A stretch of DNA of 32,081 nt from assembly GCA_018399755.1 (NCBI GenBank), contig JAGYOE010000011.1:1-32081 (forward strand), given 5' to 3'. The position numbers and the translations under genes were made by a program. The first letter of the stretch is position 1. Each line of letters opens with the position of its first letter. The notes under the pieces are model-generated. The model ran no database searches. It was not told the origin of the DNA and was given only the letters and a program-made list of their open reading frames with translations. Shown piece after piece: positions 1 through 8,278 of the stretch. Source of the DNA: Bacilli bacterium (GTDB lineage Bacteria; Bacillota_I; Bacilli_A; Izemoplasmatales; Hujiaoplasmataceae).

Positions 1-117
1 TAAAAAGTTCTCTTGACTCTTTTTCTTCTGTTTCATTTTTTTGACTTTCGTTGTCTCTTTCGCTTGCATATGTTCAGTTTTCAAAGACATAGTTATTCAC
101 GCGTCTTCTTGACGCGC
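1..117 (-). other. 5' leader of a leftward rRNA operon (16S gene expected just outside the window)
   Basis: On the minus strand this stretch follows a strong promoter and has the look of a Firmicutes pre-16S leader. It has a GC-rich hairpin at 100-116 (CGCGTC, 5-base loop, GACGCG), then the element GTCTTTGAAAACTGAACA at 71-88, which resembles the boxA-containing CTTTGAAAACT leader motif of Bacillus rrn operons. It ends in AGAACTTTTTA at 1-11, the sequence type that usually stands directly before the 16S start. No reading frame of note occurs. The 16S gene itself is not in view, so the identity is an inference from leader features. Confidence 0.72.
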
Positions 118-123
118 TTATAT

Positions 124-152
124 ATTCTATCATAGTGTATATTTAAAGTCAA
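124..152 (-). promoter_or_regulatory. Strong sigma-A type promoter of the rRNA operon
   Basis: Minus strand: -35 TTGACT (147-152), exactly 17 bases, -10 TAGAAT (124-129). An AT-rich tract with A and T runs lies directly upstream (153-182) and could act as an UP element. Transcription would start near 116-118, just at the GC-rich leader hairpin. The arrangement fits a high-output rRNA promoter. Confidence 0.8.
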
Positions 153-188
153 TAATTTTTAATTGCTTTTTTTTATTTTTTTATCAAT

Positions 189-227
189 ATACACCCATTA
201 TCGGTTAAGACCTATAAATAGGTGTAT
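189..227. repeat. Inverted repeat between rseP and the rRNA promoter
   Basis: ATACACC (189-195) and GGTGTAT (221-227) are perfect inverted arms. Nested at 210-223 is a second dyad, ACCTAT-AA-ATAGGT. On the minus strand the hairpin is followed by A-rich and not T-rich sequence, so it is not a canonical terminator for rseP. It could be a factor-independent pause or a protein-binding site upstream of the rRNA promoter; the sequence does not decide this. Confidence 0.4.
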
Positions 228-261
228 AAACTATGATAAAAACGCAAAATATACCCTAAAA

Positions 262-1827
262 TTAGATCCCAATTAGCCTCAAAATATCATGATAAGTTAC
301 ATAAATCATCAATGATATTAACAAGAAAAATACGATAGTGTGTAACCAATTTTCAACCTTTTGATTAGGTTTCTTTTTAGTGATAGCTTCATAACCAATA
401 AAGACAATCCTTCCACCGTCTAAAGCAGGTATTGGTAATAAGTTTAAAATTCCTAGGTTAACTGATAATAAAGCAATAAATTGAATTAAGTAAATAAACC
501 CTTCAGTTGTAGCTTGTCTAACCATCGAAAAAATCCCTACAAATCCAGATAAATCTTTAACACCTACATTATTATTAGATACAAACAATAACTTTATCGT
601 TGAAAAAATCATTGTAGCTGCACCAGCAAAGTTTTGACTAGCATTTCCAAAAGAACCCAAAAAACTAAATTTTGTTGAAGATTCTATTCCCAAACGGGTA
701 AAATGAGTTTCATATCCTAAGCTATTTAATACACCCTCACTATAGGCTACAAATTCAAAAGTCATTTCATCTCCATCTCTATTAACAGTAATCAAAGATG
801 GATTTTCTTCCGTAGATCCAGCTGTAAAATTATTTGAAAAAGCAATTAATTCTTGAAGGTTTATAATCTCTTGTCCCTCTATAGAAACAATTTTATCTCC
901 CGGTTCTAAGTCAGTTTCAACATAAAGCGGTTGATCGATAATCAATTCATCAGTATTAGTTTCTAAAGTAAAACCGAGATTATAAAAGAAGTGTTTAGGT
1001 TCAATCGCTTCTAATGCAACAACTTCTCCATCTCTTTCTACAACAAACTCATATTCACTATAGCCTTTATCTAACTCAGAAATAATTGAAGGAGTTTCTT
1101 TGCTCCAAGAATTTATTGGCTCATCGTTAATTGAAATAACTAAATCATCTTCCTGCAAAACATTCTCCGCCGGCATATTTTCGCTTATTCCACCAATTAC
1201 AGGACTATCTTGATCTGGAACGCCCAAACTAAAAGCGACAATTAAATAGATAAAAAAAGCTAATACAAAGTTCATTAACGGACCACCAAAAGCTATTAGA
1301 AATCTCTCTTTTTTACTTTTCCCAGAGAACCTTCTGTCTTGTGGTGCAATTTGAATTTTATTTTTTGAATAGACATAAAGAGCTTCTTCATCAACTTTAA
1401 AGTCATTAATATGAAGATTATTTCGATCTTTTAAATCAATATCACTAACTCTAACTTCAGGATATTTTTGATATCTTTTATCATTAATATCAATAATTAT
1501 CTCAACAACATTTTGATTTTCATCAAAACCTAATCTTACTGAATCACCAACCTCAACTACTTCGGAATCTAATTCTTCTCCCGCCATTGATACATATCCT
1601 CCAAAAGGAATGGCTCTTATCGAATAAGTTGTTTCACCTTTTTTCTTGCTCCAAACTTTTGGTCCCATACCAAAAGAAAACTCATGGCATAAAACTCCAG
1701 CTTTTTTCGCAAAAAATAAGTGACCTAATTCATGAAGACATATTACTAAACTTAAAACTAATAAAAATATAATTATATTTATAAATACATCAAATGCGGA
1801 TGCTAAAAATCCTAGTGTAATAAACAT
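262..1827 (-). CDS. rseP: RseP-type site-2 (RIP) zinc metalloprotease
   Basis: Membrane-embedded protease of the site-2 family, which cleaves transmembrane segments of anti-sigma factors and remnant signal peptides. The active-site HELGH lies at residues 32-36 in the first membrane helix, and the second motif LDGG begins at 469 within NLLPIPALDGG. A PDZ-like region lies between, and four hydrophobic segments are visible. At 521 residues it is longer than the usual 420-450: residues about 80-155 form an insert rich in Asp, Glu and Lys after the first helix. The start is supported by AGGAG six bases upstream. It is the last gene of uppS-cdsA-dxr-rseP, 16 bases after dxr, an order common in Firmicutes. 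Confidence 0.93.
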   Translation of the reverse strand: MFITLGFLASAFDVFINIIIFLLVLSLVICLHELGHLFFAKKAGVLCHEFSFGMGPKVWSKKKGETTYSIRAIPFGGYVSMAGEELDSEVVEVGDSVRLGFDENQNVVEIIIDINDKRYQKYPEVRVSDIDLKDRNNLHINDFKVDEEALYVYSKNKIQIAPQDRRFSGKSKKERFLIAFGGPLMNFVLAFFIYLIVAFSLGVPDQDSPVIGGISENMPAENVLQEDDLVISINDEPINSWSKETPSIISELDKGYSEYEFVVERDGEVVALEAIEPKHFFYNLGFTLETNTDELIIDQPLYVETDLEPGDKIVSIEGQEIINLQELIAFSNNFTAGSTEENPSLITVNRDGDEMTFEFVAYSEGVLNSLGYETHFTRLGIESSTKFSFLGSFGNASQNFAGAATMIFSTIKLLFVSNNNVGVKDLSGFVGIFSMVRQATTEGFIYLIQFIALLSVNLGILNLLPIPALDGGRIVFIGYEAITKKKPNQKVENWLHTIVFFLLISLMIYVTYHDILRLIGI

Positions 1828-1843
1828 ATGTAACTCCTATCTA

Positions 1844-2995
1844 TCAATTGTATAACTTTTCTATACTTGATTTAATTAAACTATCAATTTCATAAATTTC
1901 TTCTAAACTTGGATTGTCAATTATTTTATGATTGTCCAAAGCTTGTTTAACTATCTTCTCTATCTCTAAAAATGTAATTTTTTCTTCTAAAAATAGTTTC
2001 ACAGCTATTTCATTAGCTGCATTTAGTACAGTTCTCATTGATCCGCCTTGCTTATAAGCATAGATTGCATAATTTAAACAAGGATAACGTGAATAATCCA
2101 TTTTAGAGAAACTAAGATTATTTAAATCTTCTATATTTAATTGCTTAATCTTAGTTTTTCTTCTTTTAGGATAAGATAAAGCATAATTAATAGGTAAATG
2201 CATATCAGGTTTAGATAAATGGGCCATGAATGATCCATCATTAAATTCAACCATTGCATGAACTAGACTTTCTTTATGTATTATTGGTTTTACTTTATCT
2301 ATTGGAATATCAAATAAATAACAAGCTTCTACTATTTCAAATCCTTTATTCATCATTGTAGCTGAATCTATGGTTATTTTATTGCCCATTTCCCAGTTAG
2401 GATGGTTTAGTGCATCTTTAACACTTACCGTTTTTAATTCTTCACGTGACAAATCACGAAAAGCTCCCCCACTAGCAGTAATAATAACTTGTTTAATTGA
2501 TTCTTTATTATGATTTTCAATTAACTGCCATAAAGCACTATGTTCTGAATCGATTGGATATAAATTGAAATTATAATCTTTTTTTAAGTCATTTATTAAA
2601 TGACCACCAACAACTAAAGTTTCTTTATTGGCTAATAAAATATCTCTTTCTATTTTAATAGCTGAAATCGTTGGTTCTAAACCAACCATTCCCACTAAAG
2701 CATTTAGTAAGTAACTGTTTTTATCTTCTTTATTGTGTGTAGCTAAAATATTTAAGCCATCTTTTCCATAAACAGCTTTAATATCGGGATAGCTTTTTTT
2801 AAATTCCAAATAATCAGCCTTATCCTTTAATACAACTATTTCAGGCTTAAATTTATCAGTTATCTCTAAAATCTTTTTATAATTATTATACCCAGAAAAA
2901 CCAACTAATTTAAACTTATTAGGGTTTTTTTCAATAATATCTAAAGTTTGAGTTCCAATAGAGCCAGTTGCGCCTAATAAATAAATGTTTTTCAT
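1844..2995 (-). CDS. dxr: 1-deoxy-D-xylulose 5-phosphate reductoisomerase
   Basis: Second enzyme of the MEP pathway: it rearranges and reduces DXP to 2-C-methylerythritol 4-phosphate with NADPH, in the cytoplasm. The N-terminal NADPH site GATGSIG is at residues 8-14, and ANKET is at 122-126. The metal-binding DSEH is at 149-152, ASGGAFRD at 174-181, HPNW at 198-201 and MNKGFE at 215-220. The length of 383 is typical. The gene starts two bases after the cdsA stop. Its presence shows that isoprenoid precursors are made by the MEP route, feeding UppS encoded upstream in the same operon. Confidence 0.96.
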   Translation of the reverse strand: MKNIYLLGATGSIGTQTLDIIEKNPNKFKLVGFSGYNNYKKILEITDKFKPEIVVLKDKADYLEFKKSYPDIKAVYGKDGLNILATHNKEDKNSYLLNALVGMVGLEPTISAIKIERDILLANKETLVVGGHLINDLKKDYNFNLYPIDSEHSALWQLIENHNKESIKQVIITASGGAFRDLSREELKTVSVKDALNHPNWEMGNKITIDSATMMNKGFEIVEACYLFDIPIDKVKPIIHKESLVHAMVEFNDGSFMAHLSKPDMHLPINYALSYPKRRKTKIKQLNIEDLNNLSFSKMDYSRYPCLNYAIYAYKQGGSMRTVLNAANEIAVKLFLEEKITFLEIEKIVKQALDNHKIIDNPSLEEIYEIDSLIKSSIEKLYN

Positions 2996-2997
2996 AA

Positions 2998-3749
2998 TTA
3001 AAACACCATAACTATCATCATCAAAAATACTGCCGCAAACATTGTAGAATCAAATCTATCTAAAACTCCACCGTGTCCTGGGAAAATATTAGAATAATCT
3101 TTTAAACCAACTTCTCTTTTAAATTTAGAAGCAATTAAATCCCCACTTTGAGAAATAATAGATATTAAAATTGATATGATAATTAAAACAAAAAGATTAT
3201 AAGTAAACACTTCTAAAAAGTATGCGAATAACACTCCGCTAATTGCGCCAAATAACAGCCCTGAAATAGCTCCCTCAACACTTTTTTTAGGAGAAATTTC
3301 TGGAGCTAATTTATGCTTACCAAATTTTATTCCTAGAAAATAAGCAAAAGTATCTGTCATTATTGTAATTATTAACAAATACAAAATAACTGTTAAACTT
3401 ATTTGTCTTAAATAAGCCAAAGCTATAAATCCAATACTAGTATAAAAAATTGTTAAAAAAGCAACACCTAGATTATCTTTTGTAAAATTTTTTAACAAAA
3501 TATATAACAATAAATAGCCTATTAATAAGAAAAAGATAAATATAAAAACAAACTCAAAAAAACTGTTATTAAAAAAGACTATACTTCCTTGATTACCTCG
3601 ATGAAGTTAATCTAATAAACTCATAAGCTGCCATGGTAGATCAATACACAAGTTCCTGAAAAAAGAAATGAATACTCTCCTTCTCCAAGTATAATAATAC
3701 TCCCTAAAACTATAATCAAGAAAAAAGCAGTAATAATTCTTTTTTTCAT
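2998..3749 (-). pseudogene. cdsA: Phosphatidate cytidylyltransferase, frameshifted near the N-terminus
   Basis: CdsA makes CDP-diacylglycerol from phosphatidate and CTP, the branch point of phospholipid synthesis, in the membrane. The reading frame starts at ATG 3747-3749, overlapping the uppS stop as ATGA, and gives MKKRIITAFFLIIVLG before a TGA near 3621. A second frame gives the family-like AAYEFIRLT (about 3605-3632), and a third runs from about 3600 to the stop at 2998. The long frame (to 3510 by its TTG start) holds the conserved C-terminal half: DTFAYFLGIKFGKH, PKKSVEG, and the signature SQSGDLIASKFKRE-LKDYS-PGHGGVLDRFDS. Joined, the product would be about 250 residues, the normal size. 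Two one-base insertions would explain the breaks. Since CdsA is normally essential, sequence error is as likely as true inactivation. Confidence 0.8.
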
Positions 3750-4474
3750 GATTTTAATCCTCCAAACCTACGATTTCTTTTTGTATATTCGATTAATGCT
3801 TTCTCCAAAGATTTTTTCGAGAAAGCCGGCCAATATGTTTTACAAAAGTAAAGTTCTGCATAAGCTACTTGCCATAATAAAAAATTTGATAATCTAACTT
3901 CCCCACTAGGTCTAATCAAAAGGTCTAAATCAGGTAAGTCCTTTGTATATAAGTGTTTATCAATATCTTTTGAAGTAATATCTTCAATCTTAATTTTACC
4001 TGAGTTAACATCGCTTGCTATAGCTTTACAAGCTTCAACTATTTCTGTTTTAGATCCATAATCAAAACAAATATTTAAAATTAAACCTTTTCTATCTTTA
4101 GTGTTTTTAGTAATCCTTTCAAGTATTTCTAAATTTTCTTGACTCAAATGAGTTTTTCTTCCTGAAAACATTACTTTTATATCATACTTTTTAAAATCAT
4201 CTTTAAATTTCTTTTCAAATTCACCAGGTAGTTTCATTAAAAAATCAACTTCATCTTTCGGTCTTTTCCAATTTTCGGTAGAAAAAGCATAAACCGATAG
4301 GGCTTTTATTCCAAAATCTGAAGCTGCAATTGCAATTTTTCTAATGTTTTCAACGCCTCTTTGATGTCCATAAGTTCTTGGCATACCACGTTTTTTCGCC
4401 CATCTTCCATTACCATCCAATATAATAGCAACATGTTTGGGAATATTTAATTCTACATTTCTTTTTTTAAACAT
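3746..4474 (-). CDS. uppS: Isoprenyl transferase (undecaprenyl diphosphate synthase)
   Basis: Cis-prenyltransferase that adds isopentenyl diphosphate units to farnesyl diphosphate, giving the C55 lipid carrier for peptidoglycan and other wall polymers. The family signatures are clear: DGNGRWAKKRG at residues 20-30 with the catalytic Asp20, GHQRGVEN, YAFSTENWKRP, and near the end DLLIRPSGEVRLSNFLLWQ followed by AYAELYF. Most homologues read RTSGE or RTGGE where this one has RPSGE, a mild change. The length of 242 is typical. It is the first gene of the operon, behind its own promoter, and overlaps cdsA by the ATGA stop-start. Confidence 0.95.
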   Translation of the reverse strand: MFKKRNVELNIPKHVAIILDGNGRWAKKRGMPRTYGHQRGVENIRKIAIAASDFGIKALSVYAFSTENWKRPKDEVDFLMKLPGEFEKKFKDDFKKYDIKVMFSGRKTHLSQENLEILERITKNTKDRKGLILNICFDYGSKTEIVEACKAIASDVNSGKIKIEDITSKDIDKHLYTKDLPDLDLLIRPSGEVRLSNFLLWQVAYAELYFCKTYWPAFSKKSLEKALIEYTKRNRRFGGLKS

Positions 4475-4497
4475 AGTCCACCTTTTCTTTCATAAAG

Positions 4498-4526
4498 ATT
4501 ATACTATATTTTAAGTGATATTTCTA
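4498..4526 (-). promoter_or_regulatory. Promoter of the uppS-cdsA-dxr-rseP operon
   Basis: Minus strand: -10 TATAAT (4498-4503), 17-base spacer, -35 TAGAAA (4521-4526, four of six consensus bases). The uppS start codon lies 24 bases downstream of the -10. It sits between the terminator of the potassium operon and uppS, where a new promoter is needed. Confidence 0.6.
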
Positions 4527-4601
4527 TGATTATTATTCGCGATGAAATTGCCATAAGATTATCCTGATATCATTTAATTTCTTTTTAACGCCATAAAAAA
4601 A

Positions 4602-4632
4602 GAACCTATAAATTATATAAGTTTATAGGTTC
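4602..4632 (-). terminator. Rho-independent terminator of the potassium uptake operon
   Basis: Perfect 11-base stem: 4602-4612 (GAACCTATAAA) pairs with 4622-4632, with a 9-base loop. On the minus strand it is followed by a run of eight T (complement of 4594-4601). It starts ten bases after the response regulator stop codon. Confidence 0.92.
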
Positions 4633-4641
4633 AAAAAATAA

Positions 4642-5319
4642 TTAATCATCATTAAAGCGATAGCCAACACCAATTTCTGTAATAATTAAAGAATTCATAT
4701 TTTCGGTTTCAATTTTTTTGCGAATAGAACCAATAAAAACTCTTAGAGTTTGATAATTATCCATAGTATCATAACCCCATACTTTATCTTGAATGAATTT
4801 ATGTGTTAACACTTTACCTTGATATTGAACAAGCAATTGTAGAATTTTAAATTCAATTGGTGTTAAATGGATATCTTCTTCATTAACAAATACTTTGTGT
4901 TTATTAAAATCAATTTTTAACTCTTTAAAAATGAAAGGTTTATCTTCTTCGATTGCTTTAACACTTCTTAAAGACACTCTTATTCTAGCTAAAACCTCAT
5001 CAATATTAAATGGTTTTGTAATATAATCATTGGCTCCATGATCTAAAGCAGCAATTTTATCTTTATCTCTATCTCTTGCTGAAATTATTATTATTGGTGT
5101 TTGTGATACCTTCCTGATTTCTTCAATAACCTTCATACCATCAATATCTGGCAAGCCTAAATCCAACAGCACTAAATCAGGTTTTTGGCTCATGCATTGA
5201 TTAATACCAGTAATACCATTTTTAGCATCAATTATCTCATAGTTATTTGTTTTTAATGCTAACGATAAAAATCTAAGAATAATCTCATCGTCCTCAATTA
5301 TTAGTATTTTTGCTGGCAA
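4642..5319 (-). CDS. kdpE: KdpE-like OmpR-family response regulator
   Basis: DNA-binding response regulator. The receiver domain occupies residues 1-115, with acidic pocket Asp10-Asp11, phospho-acceptor Asp53 (LLDLGLPD) and Lys102 (TKPF). A winged-helix DNA-binding domain follows at about 128-225, with HLTPIEFKILQLL and the recognition region YQTLRVFIGSIRKKIE typical of KdpE. The start is TTG, supported by AGGTGA five bases upstream; it lies eight bases past the kinase stop. The partner kinase and TrkH/TrkA are directly upstream, while no kdpFABC is in the window, so the likely targets are Trk-type transport genes. Assignment as KdpE over other OmpR members rests on the kinase type and the context. 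Confidence 0.85.
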   Translation of the reverse strand: MPAKILIIEDDEIILRFLSLALKTNNYEIIDAKNGITGINQCMSQKPDLVLLDLGLPDIDGMKVIEEIRKVSQTPIIIISARDRDKDKIAALDHGANDYITKPFNIDEVLARIRVSLRSVKAIEEDKPFIFKELKIDFNKHKVFVNEEDIHLTPIEFKILQLLVQYQGKVLTHKFIQDKVWGYDTMDNYQTLRVFIGSIRKKIETENMNSLIITEIGVGYRFNDD

Positions 5320-5327
5320 AATATCAC

Positions 5328-6809
5328 CTACTTACTTTTATTTGGAATATTAAATTCAAAAGTTGCTCCACCTTGTTCATTGTTAAACACAGATATTTTT
5401 CCTCCATGAGCATTAACAATAGCTTTACAAATATTCAAGCCCAAGCCAATTCCTCTATAGTTATCTTCTTTTCTTGTTTCTATGCTTGTAAAATTACTAA
5501 AAATACTTGTAATATTTTCTTCAGGAATTCCTCCGCCATTATCAGAAACTTTAAATATAATATTCTTTTGATCTATTTGATAATTAACTTGAATTACAGA
5601 ATTATCCTTAGTGTGACGAATTGCATTATCAATTAAATTAACAAAGACTTGAGTTAATAATTGTCCGTCGACATTAACTTTTATTAGTTCTTTTCTCTGT
5701 TCTATATTTAACTTTTTATTTCCGAGTCTAGTCTTTACTCTACGATATACATCTAAAAGAATCTCATCTAGAACCTCAATTTTTTTATTTATAGTAAATT
5801 TATTTGCAGTTAATCTTGTCATATTTAATAAATTATCCACAAAATCATTTAGTCTCGAAGTCTCATTATTAATATCTAATAACATTGATTTTTTTGTTTC
5901 ATCATCAATCTTCTCAAAACTGCCATATAAAAAACTAGTGCCTGTTTTTAATGACGTTAATGGTGTTCTTAAATCGTGAGAAATACTTCTTAAAAGCGAA
6001 GATTTTATTTTCTCTTTTTCAATTTCTATTCTTGTATTTTCTTCTTCTCGCAAAATAATTTCTTTATCAATCGCAGTAACAATATTTAAAATACTAGTTT
6101 GAACAAATTCTTTTTCTTGCTTCGAAATATCTTTTGTTAAAGATTTTAAAATTAAAGCTCCTTTAATGTCTTTTGTACTTATTATTGGAAATATTTTAAT
6201 ATCTAAATCATAATATTTTGGTTCTTTAAAACCGCAAACTAGATTTTGAGATATAGCATAATTAATATAATCTTGATATTTATCATAATCTAATTCATTT
6301 AAATCTTTATATTTATATATACCATCAAAGTAAAAAATAACTTCGCAATTTAATATTGAACTTAAATATTTTTTAGAAGTAGAAATAATCTCTTTTTTAT
6401 TTCTTGCGTTTAATAATGATTTTGAAGTTGAATATAATAATTCTAATTTTTTCGAATTATCTAAGGATTTATTAATCTCTAATTGTAATCGATTAGTTAA
6501 AGCCCCCATAAAAAAACCCACTATCGCAAAAATTACAAGTGTAACAATATAATTTGGATCATCAATAATAAATGTATATCTGGGTTCGGTAAAGAAAAAA
6601 TTAAAGACAAAAACCAATGCTAAAATTGAAATAAATCCAAATATAAGCCTTCTAGTTTTAACAATAATAAAAATTAATGTTGCTACATAAATCAAAATTA
6701 TATTTTCTGTTCGAAAGCCAAATCCTTCAAAAGCAATCGAAAATAAAGTTGATAAAATAATAGCAATTACAGTAAAAACAGTATCATTTATTGTATATTT
6801 TTTATTCAT
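5328..6809 (-). CDS. KdpD-like sensor histidine kinase lacking the N-terminal KdpD domain
   Basis: Membrane sensor kinase. Four hydrophobic segments lie within residues 11-104, with FFFTEPRYTF matching the DUF4118 membrane domain of KdpD. A GAF-like region (about 115-245) follows. The HisKA domain has SISHDLRTPLTSL with phospho-acceptor His278. The ATPase domain has NLIDNAIRHT, DNGGGIPE and GIGLGLNICKAIVNAHGG. Full KdpD is near 900 residues, with N-terminal KdpD and Usp domains that sense K+ or cyclic di-AMP. Here these are absent and the protein starts right at the membrane part. The start codon overlaps the trkH stop (ATGA), so translation is probably coupled. It likely phosphorylates the KdpE-like regulator downstream; the signal it senses is not evident. 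Confidence 0.88.
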   Translation of the reverse strand: MNKKYTINDTVFTVIAIILSTLFSIAFEGFGFRTENIILIYVATLIFIIVKTRRLIFGFISILALVFVFNFFFTEPRYTFIIDDPNYIVTLVIFAIVGFFMGALTNRLQLEINKSLDNSKKLELLYSTSKSLLNARNKKEIISTSKKYLSSILNCEVIFYFDGIYKYKDLNELDYDKYQDYINYAISQNLVCGFKEPKYYDLDIKIFPIISTKDIKGALILKSLTKDISKQEKEFVQTSILNIVTAIDKEIILREEENTRIEIEKEKIKSSLLRSISHDLRTPLTSLKTGTSFLYGSFEKIDDETKKSMLLDINNETSRLNDFVDNLLNMTRLTANKFTINKKIEVLDEILLDVYRRVKTRLGNKKLNIEQRKELIKVNVDGQLLTQVFVNLIDNAIRHTKDNSVIQVNYQIDQKNIIFKVSDNGGGIPEENITSIFSNFTSIETRKEDNYRGIGLGLNICKAIVNAHGGKISVFNNEQGGATFEFNIPNKSK

Positions 6810-8278
6810 ATAATTTTCCTTTGCTTAACATCCATAACAATTTTTGCTATAGCAACAAAAACAACATAAAACTCTAATCTACCTAAAAACATACCTACAT
6901 TAGTTGCCCATAACATAAGCGCAGGCGAAGTTGGTGAAATAATTCCCACTGATAAACCTACAGTACCTAAAGCTGATGCAAACTCGAATAAAGAATCTTG
7001 AAGAGAATACCCATAACTTGAAATTATTAATGTTCCTATAACTAGAGCTGTTAAATAAACAAAAATATGGGAATTAGTATTTGCAATTTCTTTTTCAGTA
7101 ACTTTTACTTTCCGTCCAAATTTATGTATGAAATTACCTCTTATCAGATTCCTATGAGCAATTCTATCTTTAAAATTCCAATAAAGGTTTTTTAACGCTA
7201 AAGATACACGATATTGTTTTATACCTCCAGCAGTCGAACCAACGCCTCCACCAATAATCATCAATATTATAACACAAAATACCATAATATTAGGTAAAAT
7301 TATAAAACTAGAAACGGTTGCAAAACCAGTAGTTGTTATTGCGGTAAAAAACTGGAATATTCCAATTCTTATAGCCATTCCTAAATTATCGGTATAATTG
7401 AAATAAACTGATAAAAAGATAATCGGTAAGAAGATAATTGTTAAAATACCTAAAAACTTTAATTCTATATGATTAATAGCATGACTTAACTTACCTTTAA
7501 TAATTATCATATGAATTACAAAGTTAGTATTACCTAAAAGCATTAAACCAATTGTAACAATTTCAATTGAAAGGCTATTAAAGAAGCCAATGCTTTCAGC
7601 CCTAGTTGAAAAACCTCCAGTTGATACTGCAGCGATTGCGTGATTAATTGCATCAAAGAAGCTCATACCAAATGCAACATATAACACAGTTCCAATTACA
7701 ATATAGATTGAATATATCGTTAGTATCAATCTAGCTGATCTAACTAAGTTAGGTAGCAATTTATCGTTATGCCCTTCGGCACTGTATAATTTCATTCCAT
7801 ATCGATCAGATATAGCGGAAGTTAAAACAAGAACTAACCCAACCCCACCAAAAAACTGTAGTAGACTTCGGTATAATAAGAATATATTTGGCGTGTTTTC
7901 AACATCAACAACCGAAAGTCCGGTTGTTGAATATCCACTTGTAGTTTCAAAAACACTCTGAGTAAAAGTATAATTTCCTGTAAGGAAAAAAGGAAAAGAA
8001 GAAATAAAAATAGTTATTACCCATATCATAAAAATTAATAAAGCATCCTGATATTTTTCTAATTTATCTTTCCTTTTTCCAAAAATATAAGTATGTATAA
8101 AATAACCTAATACAATACTTAAAACACCGGGGATAATAAAAAATTTAGCATTAGAAACTTCCTCAGGATAAAAAGGTAATACAACTAATGGCACCATTAT
8201 AATGACACCAATCATTATCATAAATAGTCCTAAGTAACCAAATAATAATTTATAACCTGAGACTACTTTCTTACTCAT
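6806..8278 (-). CDS. trkH: TrkH/KtrB-type potassium channel-like transporter subunit
   Basis: Integral membrane subunit that forms the K+ pore of Trk/Ktr systems. About ten hydrophobic segments are visible, with four pore-loop segments around TTGYSTTGLSV, AAVSTGGFSTR, ITTTGFATVS and GTVGLSVG, each holding the filter glycine. A GGGVGSTAGGIKQYR motif, well conserved in TrkH, is present. Length about 490 is typical of TrkH and longer than most KtrB. Two in-frame ATGs exist at 8284 and 8278. AAAAGG lies nine bases before the second but only three before the first, so I prefer 8278. It overlaps the second TrkA gene by a few bases and is followed by the sensor kinase. Confidence 0.93.
   Translation of the reverse strand: MSKKVVSGYKLLFGYLGLFMIMIGVIIMVPLVVLPFYPEEVSNAKFFIIPGVLSIVLGYFIHTYIFGKRKDKLEKYQDALLIFMIWVITIFISSFPFFLTGNYTFTQSVFETTSGYSTTGLSVVDVENTPNIFLLYRSLLQFFGGVGLVLVLTSAISDRYGMKLYSAEGHNDKLLPNLVRSARLILTIYSIYIVIGTVLYVAFGMSFFDAINHAIAAVSTGGFSTRAESIGFFNSLSIEIVTIGLMLLGNTNFVIHMIIIKGKLSHAINHIELKFLGILTIIFLPIIFLSVYFNYTDNLGMAIRIGIFQFFTAITTTGFATVSSFIILPNIMVFCVIILMIIGGGVGSTAGGIKQYRVSLALKNLYWNFKDRIAHRNLIRGNFIHKFGRKVKVTEKEIANTNSHIFVYLTALVIGTLIISSYGYSLQDSLFEFASALGTVGLSVGIISPTSPALMLWATNVGMFLGRLEFYVVFVAIAKIVMDVKQRKII

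Noticed and set aside
189-227. Inverted repeat as terminator of rseP
   Set aside because: On the minus strand the hairpin is followed by A-rich sequence with no T run, so the key element of an intrinsic terminator is missing.
5310-5636. Plus-strand open frame of 108 codons opposite the sensor kinase
   Set aside because: It is antisense to the conserved ATPase domain of the kinase, with no start signal or recognisable sequence.
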